Assembly (NCBI GenBank): GCA_012959845.1
Contig: DUCL01000264.1
Span: 1-9,305 of the forward strand
Direction of reading: 5' to 3'
Origin: Candidatus Poseidoniales archaeon
GTDB lineage: Archaea > Thermoplasmatota > Poseidoniia > Poseidoniales > Poseidoniaceae
Length of the DNA: 9,305 nucleotides
Shown here: positions 1 to 7,224 of the stretch, one piece after another
Layout of the letters: every line of letters starts with the position of its first letter
How positions within the stretch are numbered: position 1 is the first letter of the stretch
Translations under genes and position numbers: made by a program
Notes under the pieces: generated by a model
Told to the model about the DNA's origin: nothing
Database searches by the model: none
What the model saw: only the letters and a program-made list of their open reading frames with translations

Positions 1-3000
1 GCTGGAACTCCGAACTACACCATCGTAGGAGATTCTCCGAATGCTAGAATGGGGTACGCACTGCGTAGCGCTGGTGATGTTAACGAGGATGGATATGGCG
101 ACATGTTAGTTGTTGAAGACGGCGCACTAAAGAATGGAGTTGTCAAATTATACTTAGGTTCAGCATCTGGTTTGAGAAGCGATGTACAAACTATTGTCCA
201 AGGAAATAGCGGAGAAAAATTCGGAGTTGCAATGGCCTCTAATGCCGATTTGAATGGCGATGGTCTTAATGAATTAATAATCAGCAAAAGAAATGCAAAC
301 CGCGGAACATCTTATGGATTGGACTATCATATTTTATCGGAAAGAGATTGGGAAGCAACGGATTTCACCTACCAAGGTGATTTATTATCCCTAAACCTCG
401 CAACATCAGATTCCGGAGAATCGAGTATGATGTTGGCAATGGTCTCAGAAAATGCCACTCAATTACACAAGTTAGAACATGCCAATGATGGTAGTCCTCT
501 AGGAGTTTGGCTAGATCAATTAATCACATTGTCTAATGAAAATGATACGACTGTTGAATATGCCGTAACAAGTGCAGGGAGACCAATCATCCTCACTAGC
601 GATGCAGCAAATGGAATTGTCTACCACACCGCATCGGCCTTTTCTGCAGTTGAGAATGAATTGGTAACCATTGGTACAATGGGGCAATATCTTGGCAGTA
701 CAATAGATGCAGAAGGCCGCCAACATCTTGCATATACTTCAGGAACAGGAAATCAAATCTTCGCTAGTGTTGAAGGTGAATCTTCTTGGACACATGAAAT
801 GGTTAGGAGTTCAATAGCATTGGACGGCGAGATATCAGTAATTGTAGATTCCAACAATAATACAAATTTAATCTATAGAGATTCATCTGACAATAGTCTT
901 GAGTTGGCTACAAAGATCAGTTCTTGGTCATTGATAGACATTGGAGATGTTGGTAGTGCGGTAAGTATTGACCATCCGACAGTATTGTTGCCAAATGGTT
1001 CATTCGCAATCGCACTGATAGAATCTGATGGTATTAACTCTAATTTGAGTCAATGGATTTGGAATGGAACCGCAATATCTTCCACAGTTCTTCAGGCAGA
1101 AACTGATTTATCCACTGATATTGAAATTGAATTATCTGATGATGGTTATTTGTACATTACTTCTATGACAAATTCTGGGACTCTTTCAATATTCAAGAGT
1201 ATGTGGAATGACAGTAACTGGACAAATCCAACTTTACCGCAGCCGCAAGGTGGAATCAATGATTACCAAGTTGATTTAGAAGTCTCTAGTACTGCAATAA
1301 TGGCTGTAAGGGGAAGTGGAAATAGTGATGTAATCTATGTTGAAGATATTGATGGCAATTGGACAACCATTGCTTCACAGCCCCCTTCAACCTCAAATGG
1401 AGCATGGGATTTGATAGAACTTGATGACCACTATGTTCTATTGACTAGTGAGCCAACCAGTAATTTACTAACGTGGAATTCTTTGTCAAAACACCAAATC
1501 AATGGCGAAGCAGCACCTTGGATGAGTATGTCTTTCGGAGATATTAGCACAGGCAATAATATTGATGCAGATATTGATTCAAATGGAACCCTAATTCTCT
1601 CTATCTGGGATTCAATCAATAACGATGTAGATTTGTTGAGACTATATTCTGACCAAGATAGAGATTTAATTTTTGACTTGTTGGATTCATTACCAACCTT
1701 AGGCAATCAATGGGATGATAGTGACGGCGATAATTATGGGGACAATAATTTGGGTCCATCATTTGACAGTTGTCCTACAGTTTCTGGGCCTTCATCCTTC
1801 TTTGAGATGGGCTGTTCTGATTATGATTCTGATGGATATTCAGATTCAGTTGATGAATGTTCAGACCAAGTAGGGACCTCATGGATAGACCGCCAAGGTT
1901 GTATTGATGTGGACCAAGATGGATGGTCGGATAATGATGGTAGTTATTATTTGGGAGATGAATTCTCTACAAATTGGAAACAATCCAAGGATACAGATAA
2001 TGATGGATATGGAGATAATTATGGCCCAGATTGTTGTTCAACATGGCTAGAGCCTTCAGCGCCAAAAGGAGATTTATTCCCATTCAATCCAAGTCAATAC
2101 CAGGATTACGATGGTGACGGTTGGGGCGATAATGATTCAGACCCAATAAGTGGAGATAACTGTCCATGGGATTGGGGTTCTTCTTGGCGTGACCGATTTG
2201 GTTGCCTTGATAGCGATGGTGATGGAGCAAGTAATCCTTCAGATATAGGAACTTTCCTAGAATGGAATGAATCGCGTGGTGCTGATGCTTGGGAAAATGA
2301 TTCAACTCAATGGGTTGATACCGATGGTGATGGATTCGGCGATAATAGTTCTGAGGGGGCCACAAACCCTGATTACTTCCCTAATTATATTGCAGCAGCA
2401 GATGATGGTGATTTTGATGGCTACCCCGATAAGTGGACCACTTTTTACAATGGTACGAATGGTGCAGGACTCGTATTAGATGGCTGTGCTGATTTGTGGG
2501 GTAATTCTACAATGCCATACCCTGGATGTCCAGATGCTGATGGTGATGGTTGGATGGATTCACAAGATGATTTCCCATTAGAAAAGACCCAGTGGTATGA
2601 TACTGATGGTGATGGATTTGGAGATGAATTAGATGGTTTTGAAGGAGATGAATGTCCTCTTGATGTTGGAGTATTCGATGGCACTAATGGAATGGGCTGT
2701 CCTCTAATAAATGCTGAAGACGAAGACTCTGATTCGGTCTACGATGACTTTGACCAATGCCCGAATACTGGATTTGGATTAGATGTCAACGCTAATGGTT
2801 GTGCTCAAAATCAATTGGATGATGACCAAGATGGAGTTACCAATGATATTGACCAATGTCAATTAACTGAGTTCGGGGAGGCCGTTGATACCAGCGGTTG
2901 TAGCCAAACACAACAAACAACAGATACCGATGGTGATGGTGTGTATGACCCAGTGGACCTATGTCCATTCACTCCAAATGAAGAACCCGCCGATGTAAAT

Positions 3001-4281
3001 GGTTGTGGAGACTCACAAAAAGATGATGACCAAGATGGCGTTATGAATGATGCCGACCAATGCCCAGATACTACGATTGGTTTCCCAGTAGATTCTGACG
3101 GCTGTATTGATGAAACTGCATTGGATACAGACCTTGATGGCGATGGATGGAAGGGAAATTATTCCTTCACTGTTAACTCTACCACCGGTTTAAGAGAAAA
3201 CCAAATTGGTGATGCCTTCCCATTAGATGCTACACAATGGCACGATAAAGACGGCGATGGCTATGGTGACAATTTAGTCGGCGAAAATGCAGACGAATGC
3301 CCTGAAGAGCATGGTTTGTCTTTCGAGGATTTCCTTGGTTGTTATGATGATGGTGATGGCTGGAGAGATCAATTCGAACCGGTATCACTACGTGATAATC
3401 CAACTCAATGGGAAGATAGAGATACAGATGGATATGGAGACAATGCCTCAGGAACTAATCCTGACCTTTGTCCAGATACTCATCCAAATATGAGGAACGA
3501 AGTAAATGAGAATGGTTGCCATCCTACAGAAGTAGATAGTGACGGCGATGGCGTCTTTGATTTCTATGATATTTGTGTTGATGAGCACAAAGGTGTTGAT
3601 GGATATTCAGATGGCTGTCCTAAAGAAAAAGTAACCGATACCGGTTCATCTTCAACAATCATGGGAATTTCTAAGATGGCATTTATTGGCATTATCGGAG
3701 GTTCAATTACATTATTGGTCATCATTGTTATTGTTTTGAGATTAGTCCGTGGAGATGACGATTATGATTTCGATGAAGATGATGAAGATTGGTATGATGA
3801 TGACGACGACGATGATGAAGATGACTTTATGTCTTCATTGAGAAGTTCTCCAAAGAAGAGTCCTGCCAGAAGCCTCCCTAGTAGGGGTGACGACAGACCA
3901 GCAGCAAAACCTCCTAGCAGGGGCCCTTCTGGAAAGCCTACATCTGGTAGAGGTCCTCCTGGAAAGGCGACCCCTAGCAGAGTTCACCCAGGTTCAAATA
4001 CGGGTAAAGTAAGTTCGAAAACAAATGTTGATAGTACTGATTCTGCAGACGAAAATGAAGAAGGTCAAGTTGTTAAGAAGAAAAAGAGAAAGGCAACGAT
4101 GAGGGTGGATTTAAGTATTTTTGAAAGCCATCAAACTGCGGATAGAGAATCAGCTGCAAATTGGGTAAAGCAAGCTTTGTCAGATGGTGAAGAGCAAAGA
4201 ACAATCATGATGCAATTACAAGAAACGGGATGGACTGCCCAACAATCTAGAGCCATTTTTGACTTGGGACGGAGTCGTTAA
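1..4281 (+). CDS. Giant calcium-binding repeat surface protein with C-terminal membrane anchor (5' partial)
   Basis: The frame is open from base 1, so the true start lies upstream and the ATG at 49 is internal. The 1426 visible residues (base 1 = residue 1) divide as follows. Residues 10-100 hold FG-GAP/integrin-alpha-like repeats with calcium loops at D26-D34 and D83-E91. Residues 180-545 show about eight propeller-like repeats of ~47 residues. Residues 551-1211 carry thrombospondin-type-3-like DxDGDG repeats with 12 Cys...GlyCys pairs. A single membrane helix spans about 1226-1246, followed by an acidic run (1252-1276), a basic Pro/Ser/Gly-rich linker, a KKKKRK cluster at 1359-1364, and a helical end (about 1380-1424). 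All 26 cysteines I count fall in the calcium-repeat part, which fits an oxidising exterior. I infer a type I topology: large outside part, ~180-residue cytoplasmic tail, probably adhesion or cell-surface architecture. No catalytic domain is visible. The signal peptide would be upstream of the window. Confidence 0.9.
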   Translation, partial: AGTPNYTIVGDSPNARMGYALRSAGDVNEDGYGDMLVVEDGALKNGVVKLYLGSASGLRSDVQTIVQGNSGEKFGVAMASNADLNGDGLNELIISKRNANRGTSYGLDYHILSERDWEATDFTYQGDLLSLNLATSDSGESSMMLAMVSENATQLHKLEHANDGSPLGVWLDQLITLSNENDTTVEYAVTSAGRPIILTSDAANGIVYHTASAFSAVENELVTIGTMGQYLGSTIDAEGRQHLAYTSGTGNQIFASVEGESSWTHEMVRSSIALDGEISVIVDSNNNTNLIYRDSSDNSLELATKISSWSLIDIGDVGSAVSIDHPTVLLPNGSFAIALIESDGINSNLSQWIWNGTAISSTVLQAETDLSTDIEIELSDDGYLYITSMTNSGTLSIFKSMWNDSNWTNPTLPQPQGGINDYQVDLEVSSTAIMAVRGSGNSDVIYVEDIDGNWTTIASQPPSTSNGAWDLIELDDHYVLLTSEPTSNLLTWNSLSKHQINGEAAPWMSMSFGDISTGNNIDADIDSNGTLILSIWDSINNDVDLLRLYSDQDRDLIFDLLDSLPTLGNQWDDSDGDNYGDNNLGPSFDSCPTVSGPSSFFEMGCSDYDSDGYSDSVDECSDQVGTSWIDRQGCIDVDQDGWSDNDGSYYLGDEFSTNWKQSKDTDNDGYGDNYGPDCCSTWLEPSAPKGDLFPFNPSQYQDYDGDGWGDNDSDPISGDNCPWDWGSSWRDRFGCLDSDGDGASNPSDIGTFLEWNESRGADAWENDSTQWVDTDGDGFGDNSSEGATNPDYFPNYIAAADDGDFDGYPDKWTTFYNGTNGAGLVLDGCADLWGNSTMPYPGCPDADGDGWMDSQDDFPLEKTQWYDTDGDGFGDELDGFEGDECPLDVGVFDGTNGMGCPLINAEDEDSDSVYDDFDQCPNTGFGLDVNANGCAQNQLDDDQDGVTNDIDQCQLTEFGEAVDTSGCSQTQQTTDTDGDGVYDPVDLCPFTPNEEPADVNGCGDSQKDDDQDGVMNDADQCPDTTIGFPVDSDGCIDETALDTDLDGDGWKGNYSFTVNSTTGLRENQIGDAFPLDATQWHDKDGDGYGDNLVGENADECPEEHGLSFEDFLGCYDDGDGWRDQFEPVSLRDNPTQWEDRDTDGYGDNASGTNPDLCPDTHPNMRNEVNENGCHPTEVDSDGDGVFDFYDICVDEHKGVDGYSDGCPKEKVTDTGSSSTIMGISKMAFIGIIGGSITLLVIIVIVLRLVRGDDDYDFDEDDEDWYDDDDDDDEDDFMSSLRSSPKKSPARSLPSRGDDRPAAKPPSRGPSGKPTSGRGPPGKATPSRVHPGSNTGKVSSKTNVDSTDSADENEEGQVVKKKKRKATMRVDLSIFESHQTADRESAANWVKQALSDGEEQRTIMMQLQETGWTAQQSRAIFDLGRSR
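541..1650 (+). repeat. Eight propeller-like ~47-residue repeats within the surface protein
   Basis: This is protein-level periodicity inside the large surface gene. Each unit has a hydrophobic strand, a turn (DAEG, DSNN, PNG, DDG, DSNG), a second strand, then a short polar loop and a third strand. The central turns fall at about residues 193, 239, 286, 333, 382, 430, 477 and 529 (base 1 = residue 1), a spacing of 46-52. This resembles sialidase- or NHL-like beta-propeller blades, but I cannot assign a specific family. Two FG-GAP repeats precede it, and the calcium-binding repeats follow directly. Confidence 0.55.
1651..3624 (+). repeat. Thrombospondin type 3-like calcium-binding repeat region
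   Basis: Residues 551-1208 of the surface protein are dominated by Asp-rich DxDxDGxxD loops. Two unit types alternate. One is the classic TSP3-like form, DxCP followed after about 10-15 residues by GC, with 12 such pairs. The other is a [T/S]QWxDxDGDGxGDN form, with its Trp or Tyr at residues 571, 659, 700, 771, 865, 1080 and 1137. In known TSP3 proteins such Asp side chains bind calcium and the cysteines form disulfides. Here those roles are inferred from the motifs. The DNA is diverged between copies, with many synonymous differences, so this is an old protein repeat and not a recent tandem duplication. Confidence 0.85.
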
Positions 4282-4298
4282 GGTACTCAAAGTACCTT
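4280..4298 (+). terminator. Perfect 8-bp hairpin at the stop codon of the surface gene
   Basis: AAGGTACT (4280-4287), a three-base CAA loop and AGTACCTT (4291-4298) form a perfect inverted repeat. It begins on the last two bases of the TAA stop. No T-run follows, so it is not a classic intrinsic terminator, and archaeal termination usually relies on oligo-T tracts. It may protect the 3' end, act as a processing site, attenuate read-through into the next gene, or be chance. The structure itself is certain; the role is not. Confidence 0.35.
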
Positions 4299-4357
4299 TC
4301 AAAGGAGTATCCGGCGGCATTAGCCATAAGAAGGTGACCAAGTTGGCAAACAAATGA

Positions 4358-4364
4358 GAGGGGG
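4358..4364 (+). promoter_or_regulatory. Ribosome binding site for the EF-hand/zinc-ribbon gene
   Basis: The run GAGGGGG ends six bases before the ATG at 4371 and directly abuts a TTG at 4365. The purine-rich site is at a good distance only for the ATG, so it decides the start in favour of 4371 over the longer TTG-initiated form. Confidence 0.6.
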
Positions 4365-4370
4365 TTGAAT

Positions 4371-6020
4371 ATGTCGGATGCGGTACCTGAAGGAGCAATT
4401 ATGCCAGAGGGCATAGAAGTCGATGAGGCTGCTGCATACTTTGGCGTTGTTGAATCATCCGACGCCGTCCATCAGATGTTGGCTATGAGCCGAATAGAAG
4501 CGATGGAGAATTTTTTCGCACAATTGTCGGATGTAGTATTAACTCCTGGTGAATTTGATTTTGAAGCTGCTAGTCAAAGAATGCAATGCGAAGGGGGAGA
4601 GATTTACTTTTTAGTTGCGGGCCACCTATCACTATTGAGTGTAACAGACCCGTTGTTGAATTATCTTGGATATAATAATTCATTGGGGGAAGGCGCAGGA
4701 AACTGTCAAAGAGAATCATCGGGTCCTGATTTTGAATCACTCAAGAAATTATCTGACCCAATGAACATCCTCAAATTATTGGCAATAGCATACACGACTG
4801 GTGGGGCTGGCGAAGTTACTCGATATCTCAATGGTTTTGAAGCGTTGGTGTCCAATCCAGGTTCTAATGAATTTGCGTTATTATCCATCGCTAACGAATT
4901 TGTCGCTTCTTTAGATGTAGCAGGTCATGCACTTCCCATTCCAACACTTGCGAGCGGTAATGCTGCATCTTCTGCAGTAGTTGCTATTCCAGCCACAACA
5001 GGAAAACCAGTTCAGCCTGCAAAGCAAGTTGCAACATCTGTTCCGGTTCCAAAGACTGCAAGTATTCCGTTACCAAGTAAAGAAGCGGTTCCGCTTCCTT
5101 CAGTAGTAGAAGAGATTCCAATACCAGTAATCGAGGAAGAAGAAATTCAGTCCACTCAAGTTGATACTGAGAATAAAAAGGAAGTAGCAAAAGCCACCCA
5201 AGATGCATTTGCTGGTGCATTCAATGTTGGAGTTGCAGAGGAAAAAGCGCCAATTGTGGAAGAAACAATTTCCGAACAGCAACCAGAAATAGTTGCTGAA
5301 GAGGTTGTTGAAGAGGTTGTTGAAGAAGTACAACCAGAAGTTGCACAGGCAGACCAACCAATTGCAACAGAAGATGAAGTGGATGAACCAGTCGAAGAAG
5401 AATTTGTCAGTGCTGCAGAGCACTTTATTGCTGCAGATACTGACGGAAGTGGACAATTATCAATTGAGGAATTGGCAGAAGCCACAGGCACTACAATAGA
5501 AGAAGCCACAGTTCTTCATGCACAAGCAGATACAGATGGAGACGGTTCAGTATCGCTTTCAGAATTCATGTCTTCTGCAGCTGCTGAGAAAGCGGCAACT
5601 CTACCAAAGCCGATTGCTCCAGTACGCAAGCCATTGAACGAAAAGCAACAACCAACATGGGTTCCTCCTCAACCAAGACCGATTCAATCTAATCAACAGC
5701 AACCACAGCAACAGCCGCAGCAACAGCCGCAACAACAGCCACAACAACAGCCACAGCAACAGCCACAGCAAGGATGGAACCAACAACCCCAGCAACAACC
5801 ACAACAACAACCGCAACAACCGCAACAACAGCCACAACAACAACCACAACAAGGATGGAACCAACAGCCGCAACAACAGCCGCAGCAAGGGTGGAACCAA
5901 CCGCAAGGACAAATTCAACCAACAATTCGTTCAGGTGTATTATGCCGTGGTTGCGGGATTGGATTAGATCCAAATTGGAGGCATTGTCCAATATGCGGCT
6001 CTCCAAATGCAGGTTTTTAA
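4371..6020 (+). CDS. EF-hand, Pro/Gln-repeat and C-terminal zinc-ribbon protein of unknown function
   Basis: The 549-residue product has no signal peptide or membrane helix, so it is probably cytosolic. I do not recognise the alpha-helical N-terminal region (about 1-190). A long Pro/Val/Glu-rich, probably disordered linker follows (190-350). Two canonical 12-residue EF-hand loops, DTDGSGQLSIEE (356-367) and DTDGDGSVSLSE (387-398), are 19 residues apart with Asp at positions 1 and 3 and Glu at position 12, so they should bind calcium as a pair. Residues 442-512 are PQQQ repeats interrupted three times by GWN. The last 25 residues form a zinc ribbon with CRGC (525-528) and CPIC (539-542). It lies 89 bp after the surface-protein gene in the same direction and could be co-transcribed. 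Calcium binding is well supported; the overall role (scaffold, regulator) is unknown. Confidence 0.88.
   Translation: MSDAVPEGAIMPEGIEVDEAAAYFGVVESSDAVHQMLAMSRIEAMENFFAQLSDVVLTPGEFDFEAASQRMQCEGGEIYFLVAGHLSLLSVTDPLLNYLGYNNSLGEGAGNCQRESSGPDFESLKKLSDPMNILKLLAIAYTTGGAGEVTRYLNGFEALVSNPGSNEFALLSIANEFVASLDVAGHALPIPTLASGNAASSAVVAIPATTGKPVQPAKQVATSVPVPKTASIPLPSKEAVPLPSVVEEIPIPVIEEEEIQSTQVDTENKKEVAKATQDAFAGAFNVGVAEEKAPIVEETISEQQPEIVAEEVVEEVVEEVQPEVAQADQPIATEDEVDEPVEEEFVSAAEHFIAADTDGSGQLSIEELAEATGTTIEEATVLHAQADTDGDGSVSLSEFMSSAAAEKAATLPKPIAPVRKPLNEKQQPTWVPPQPRPIQSNQQQPQQQPQQQPQQQPQQQPQQQPQQGWNQQPQQQPQQQPQQPQQQPQQQPQQGWNQQPQQQPQQGWNQPQGQIQPTIRSGVLCRGCGIGLDPNWRHCPICGSPNAGF
5436..5564 (+). other. Paired EF-hand calcium-binding loops
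   Basis: Two full EF-hand loops (5436-5471 and 5529-5564) are separated by 57 bases coding for helix. Every ligand position typical of the family is acidic or otherwise suitable: D1, D3, S or D at 5, and E at 12, with Gly at 6 and a hydrophobic residue at 8. A pair with intact ligands usually folds as one calcium-responsive lobe. Such a pair joined to a zinc ribbon is unusual. Confidence 0.85.
5694..5906 (+). repeat. Period-12 Pro/Gln codon repeat (PQQQ units with GWN inserts)
   Basis: This is a low-complexity stretch of CAA/CAG and CCA/CCG codons giving PQQQ units, interrupted by Gly-Trp-Asn at 5772, 5853 and 5889. The third codon positions vary freely between units. It stays in frame throughout. 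The reverse strand gives long open frames of Leu/Trp or Val that are only its shadow. Confidence 0.9.
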
Positions 6021-7208
6021 TCACATCAATAGTTTACCATTTCCGATAATCTGCGTGTCATCAAGCCACACACTTGCGCTTTTCAATACGCCAGGAATAT
6101 GTATGCCAACCGCAGCAGAACCACCTAACGATGTATTATCACCAACAGCGAAATAACAAGTTCCCAATCTTTTTTCATCTTCAAGAACATTACCAAGGAG
6201 CCTTGCCATTGGATTCATTCCGAATCCGAATTCAGCAACCGTCCAAACATTTTCTCTATTCTTGGCATTTTGTCTTCTCGCTGCTTCACCGAATTCTTGC
6301 CGAATTGAAGCAGCGATTGAGCCCCCTTTTACATCAACAACTAACCCATCGTCAATGATGAAAGTTATTGGTTCATCAACTAGGTTAGATTCCCAAGAAC
6401 CATCGATTACAATAGTTCCATTCATACTATTCTCTCTAGGTAAAATGAATACTTTGCCAGCGGGTAAGTTGGTCAGCATCTTCGGACGATTACAAATTCC
6501 ATTATCATCCATTTTCCATTCTCTCCAATTTACCTCAAAGGTGACATCAGTTCCATTATCTGATTTCACATTGACAATTCTTCTACGTCTTAGAATTGGT
6601 GATAATTCACTAATATTACGTTTGATTTCTCTGAAATCAGCAGAGATACCTCCTTTGGTGAACATTTCAACATTCATTCCAGGCATTGTCGCAACCCGCG
6701 CGCCATCTTTTAGTGCCTGACGAATCGCCCTAGTGTGAGTCAAAGAATATCTTGTTGGAGCGATAATTACGGATTGCTGGCGCATCAAATTTGCAACAGG
6801 AGTAGGCGGTTCATCACCATGGTGTCGGCCTTTAGGCATCACAATCAATAATACCCGGTCAGTCCTTTCAATTGCTGCCTCATGTAGAGATTGACCAATT
6901 TCTCCTGTTGTTGGGTCACATACAATCAGTACATTGTCAGCACGACGAATATCAAGACAAGTACGAATAACTGTTTGCGAACTATTTTTTAATAAAGCAG
7001 TGATATCGTCAGCAGTTTCTTCTTCAGTTTCCTCAATAATTGTTGATTCAACATTATCATCTTCTGATTCAATTCCAGAAGTGTTTTCGTCGACATTGAT
7101 TTCATCAGAATCATTATCAACATTTTCATCAACGACTACGAGTAATTCCTCGTCATCAACTATAGGGGGGCGTTCCTTTCCACCTTTTCGTCGGAACGGT
7201 CTCACCAT
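6021..7208 (-). CDS. Aminopeptidase T (M29)/NicX-like family protein (COG2309), atypical metal site
   Basis: The 395-residue product starts at ATG 7208; an in-frame TTG at 7214 is possible, and I see no clear ribosome site for either. Residues 18-68 are an acidic low-complexity extension. The conserved core follows: CDPTTGEIGQSLHEAA, HHGDEPP, a SLTHTRAIRQA segment, MPGMNVEMF, then EFGFGMNP (E326), LEDEKRLGTC, AVGDN and HIPG (H370). These match COG2309, whose known members are metal-dependent aminopeptidase T (M29) and the iron dioxygenase NicX. The family usually has GTxHxAxG and HxD metal motifs. Here these read GTCYFAVG (Tyr352) and HIP (Pro372), so two expected ligands appear to be replaced. 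Family membership is firm, peptidase activity doubtful. No signal peptide, so probably cytosolic. Its stop abuts that of the convergent EF-hand gene, and it diverges from the carboxypeptidase gene. Confidence 0.85.
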   Translation of the reverse strand: MVRPFRRKGGKERPPIVDDEELLVVVDENVDNDSDEINVDENTSGIESEDDNVESTIIEETEEETADDITALLKNSSQTVIRTCLDIRRADNVLIVCDPTTGEIGQSLHEAAIERTDRVLLIVMPKGRHHGDEPPTPVANLMRQQSVIIAPTRYSLTHTRAIRQALKDGARVATMPGMNVEMFTKGGISADFREIKRNISELSPILRRRRIVNVKSDNGTDVTFEVNWREWKMDDNGICNRPKMLTNLPAGKVFILPRENSMNGTIVIDGSWESNLVDEPITFIIDDGLVVDVKGGSIAASIRQEFGEAARRQNAKNRENVWTVAEFGFGMNPMARLLGNVLEDEKRLGTCYFAVGDNTSLGGSAAVGIHIPGVLKSASVWLDDTQIIGNGKLLM

Positions 7209-7224
7209 GCACAAGCCAATCCGC

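Noticed and set aside
49..51. ATG at 49 as the true start of the surface gene
   Set aside because: The frame is open back to base 1 and the codons before 49 continue the FG-GAP repeat; no ribosome site precedes it.
2084..2684. Minus-strand and out-of-frame open frames rich in His/Tyr/Pro over the DGDG repeats
   Set aside because: Repeated GAT/GGT codons read backwards give HH/HRY patterns; the calcium-repeat frame explains the sequence.
5100..5509. Minus-strand open frames of about 117 codons
   Set aside because: Composition (Ser/Thr-rich or Phe/Asn/Cys-rich) mirrors the Glu/Val/Pro-rich linker on the plus strand, which is continuous with the EF-hands.
5601..6024. Long minus-strand open frames rich in Leu/Trp or Val/Ala opposite the Pro/Gln repeat
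   Set aside because: They are reverse-strand readings of CAA/CAG/CCA codons; the plus-strand frame has flanking recognisable domains.
6074..6720. Plus-strand open frames opposite the M29-like gene
   Set aside because: The minus-strand frame carries the conserved family core over the whole span; the plus frames lack any recognisable motif.
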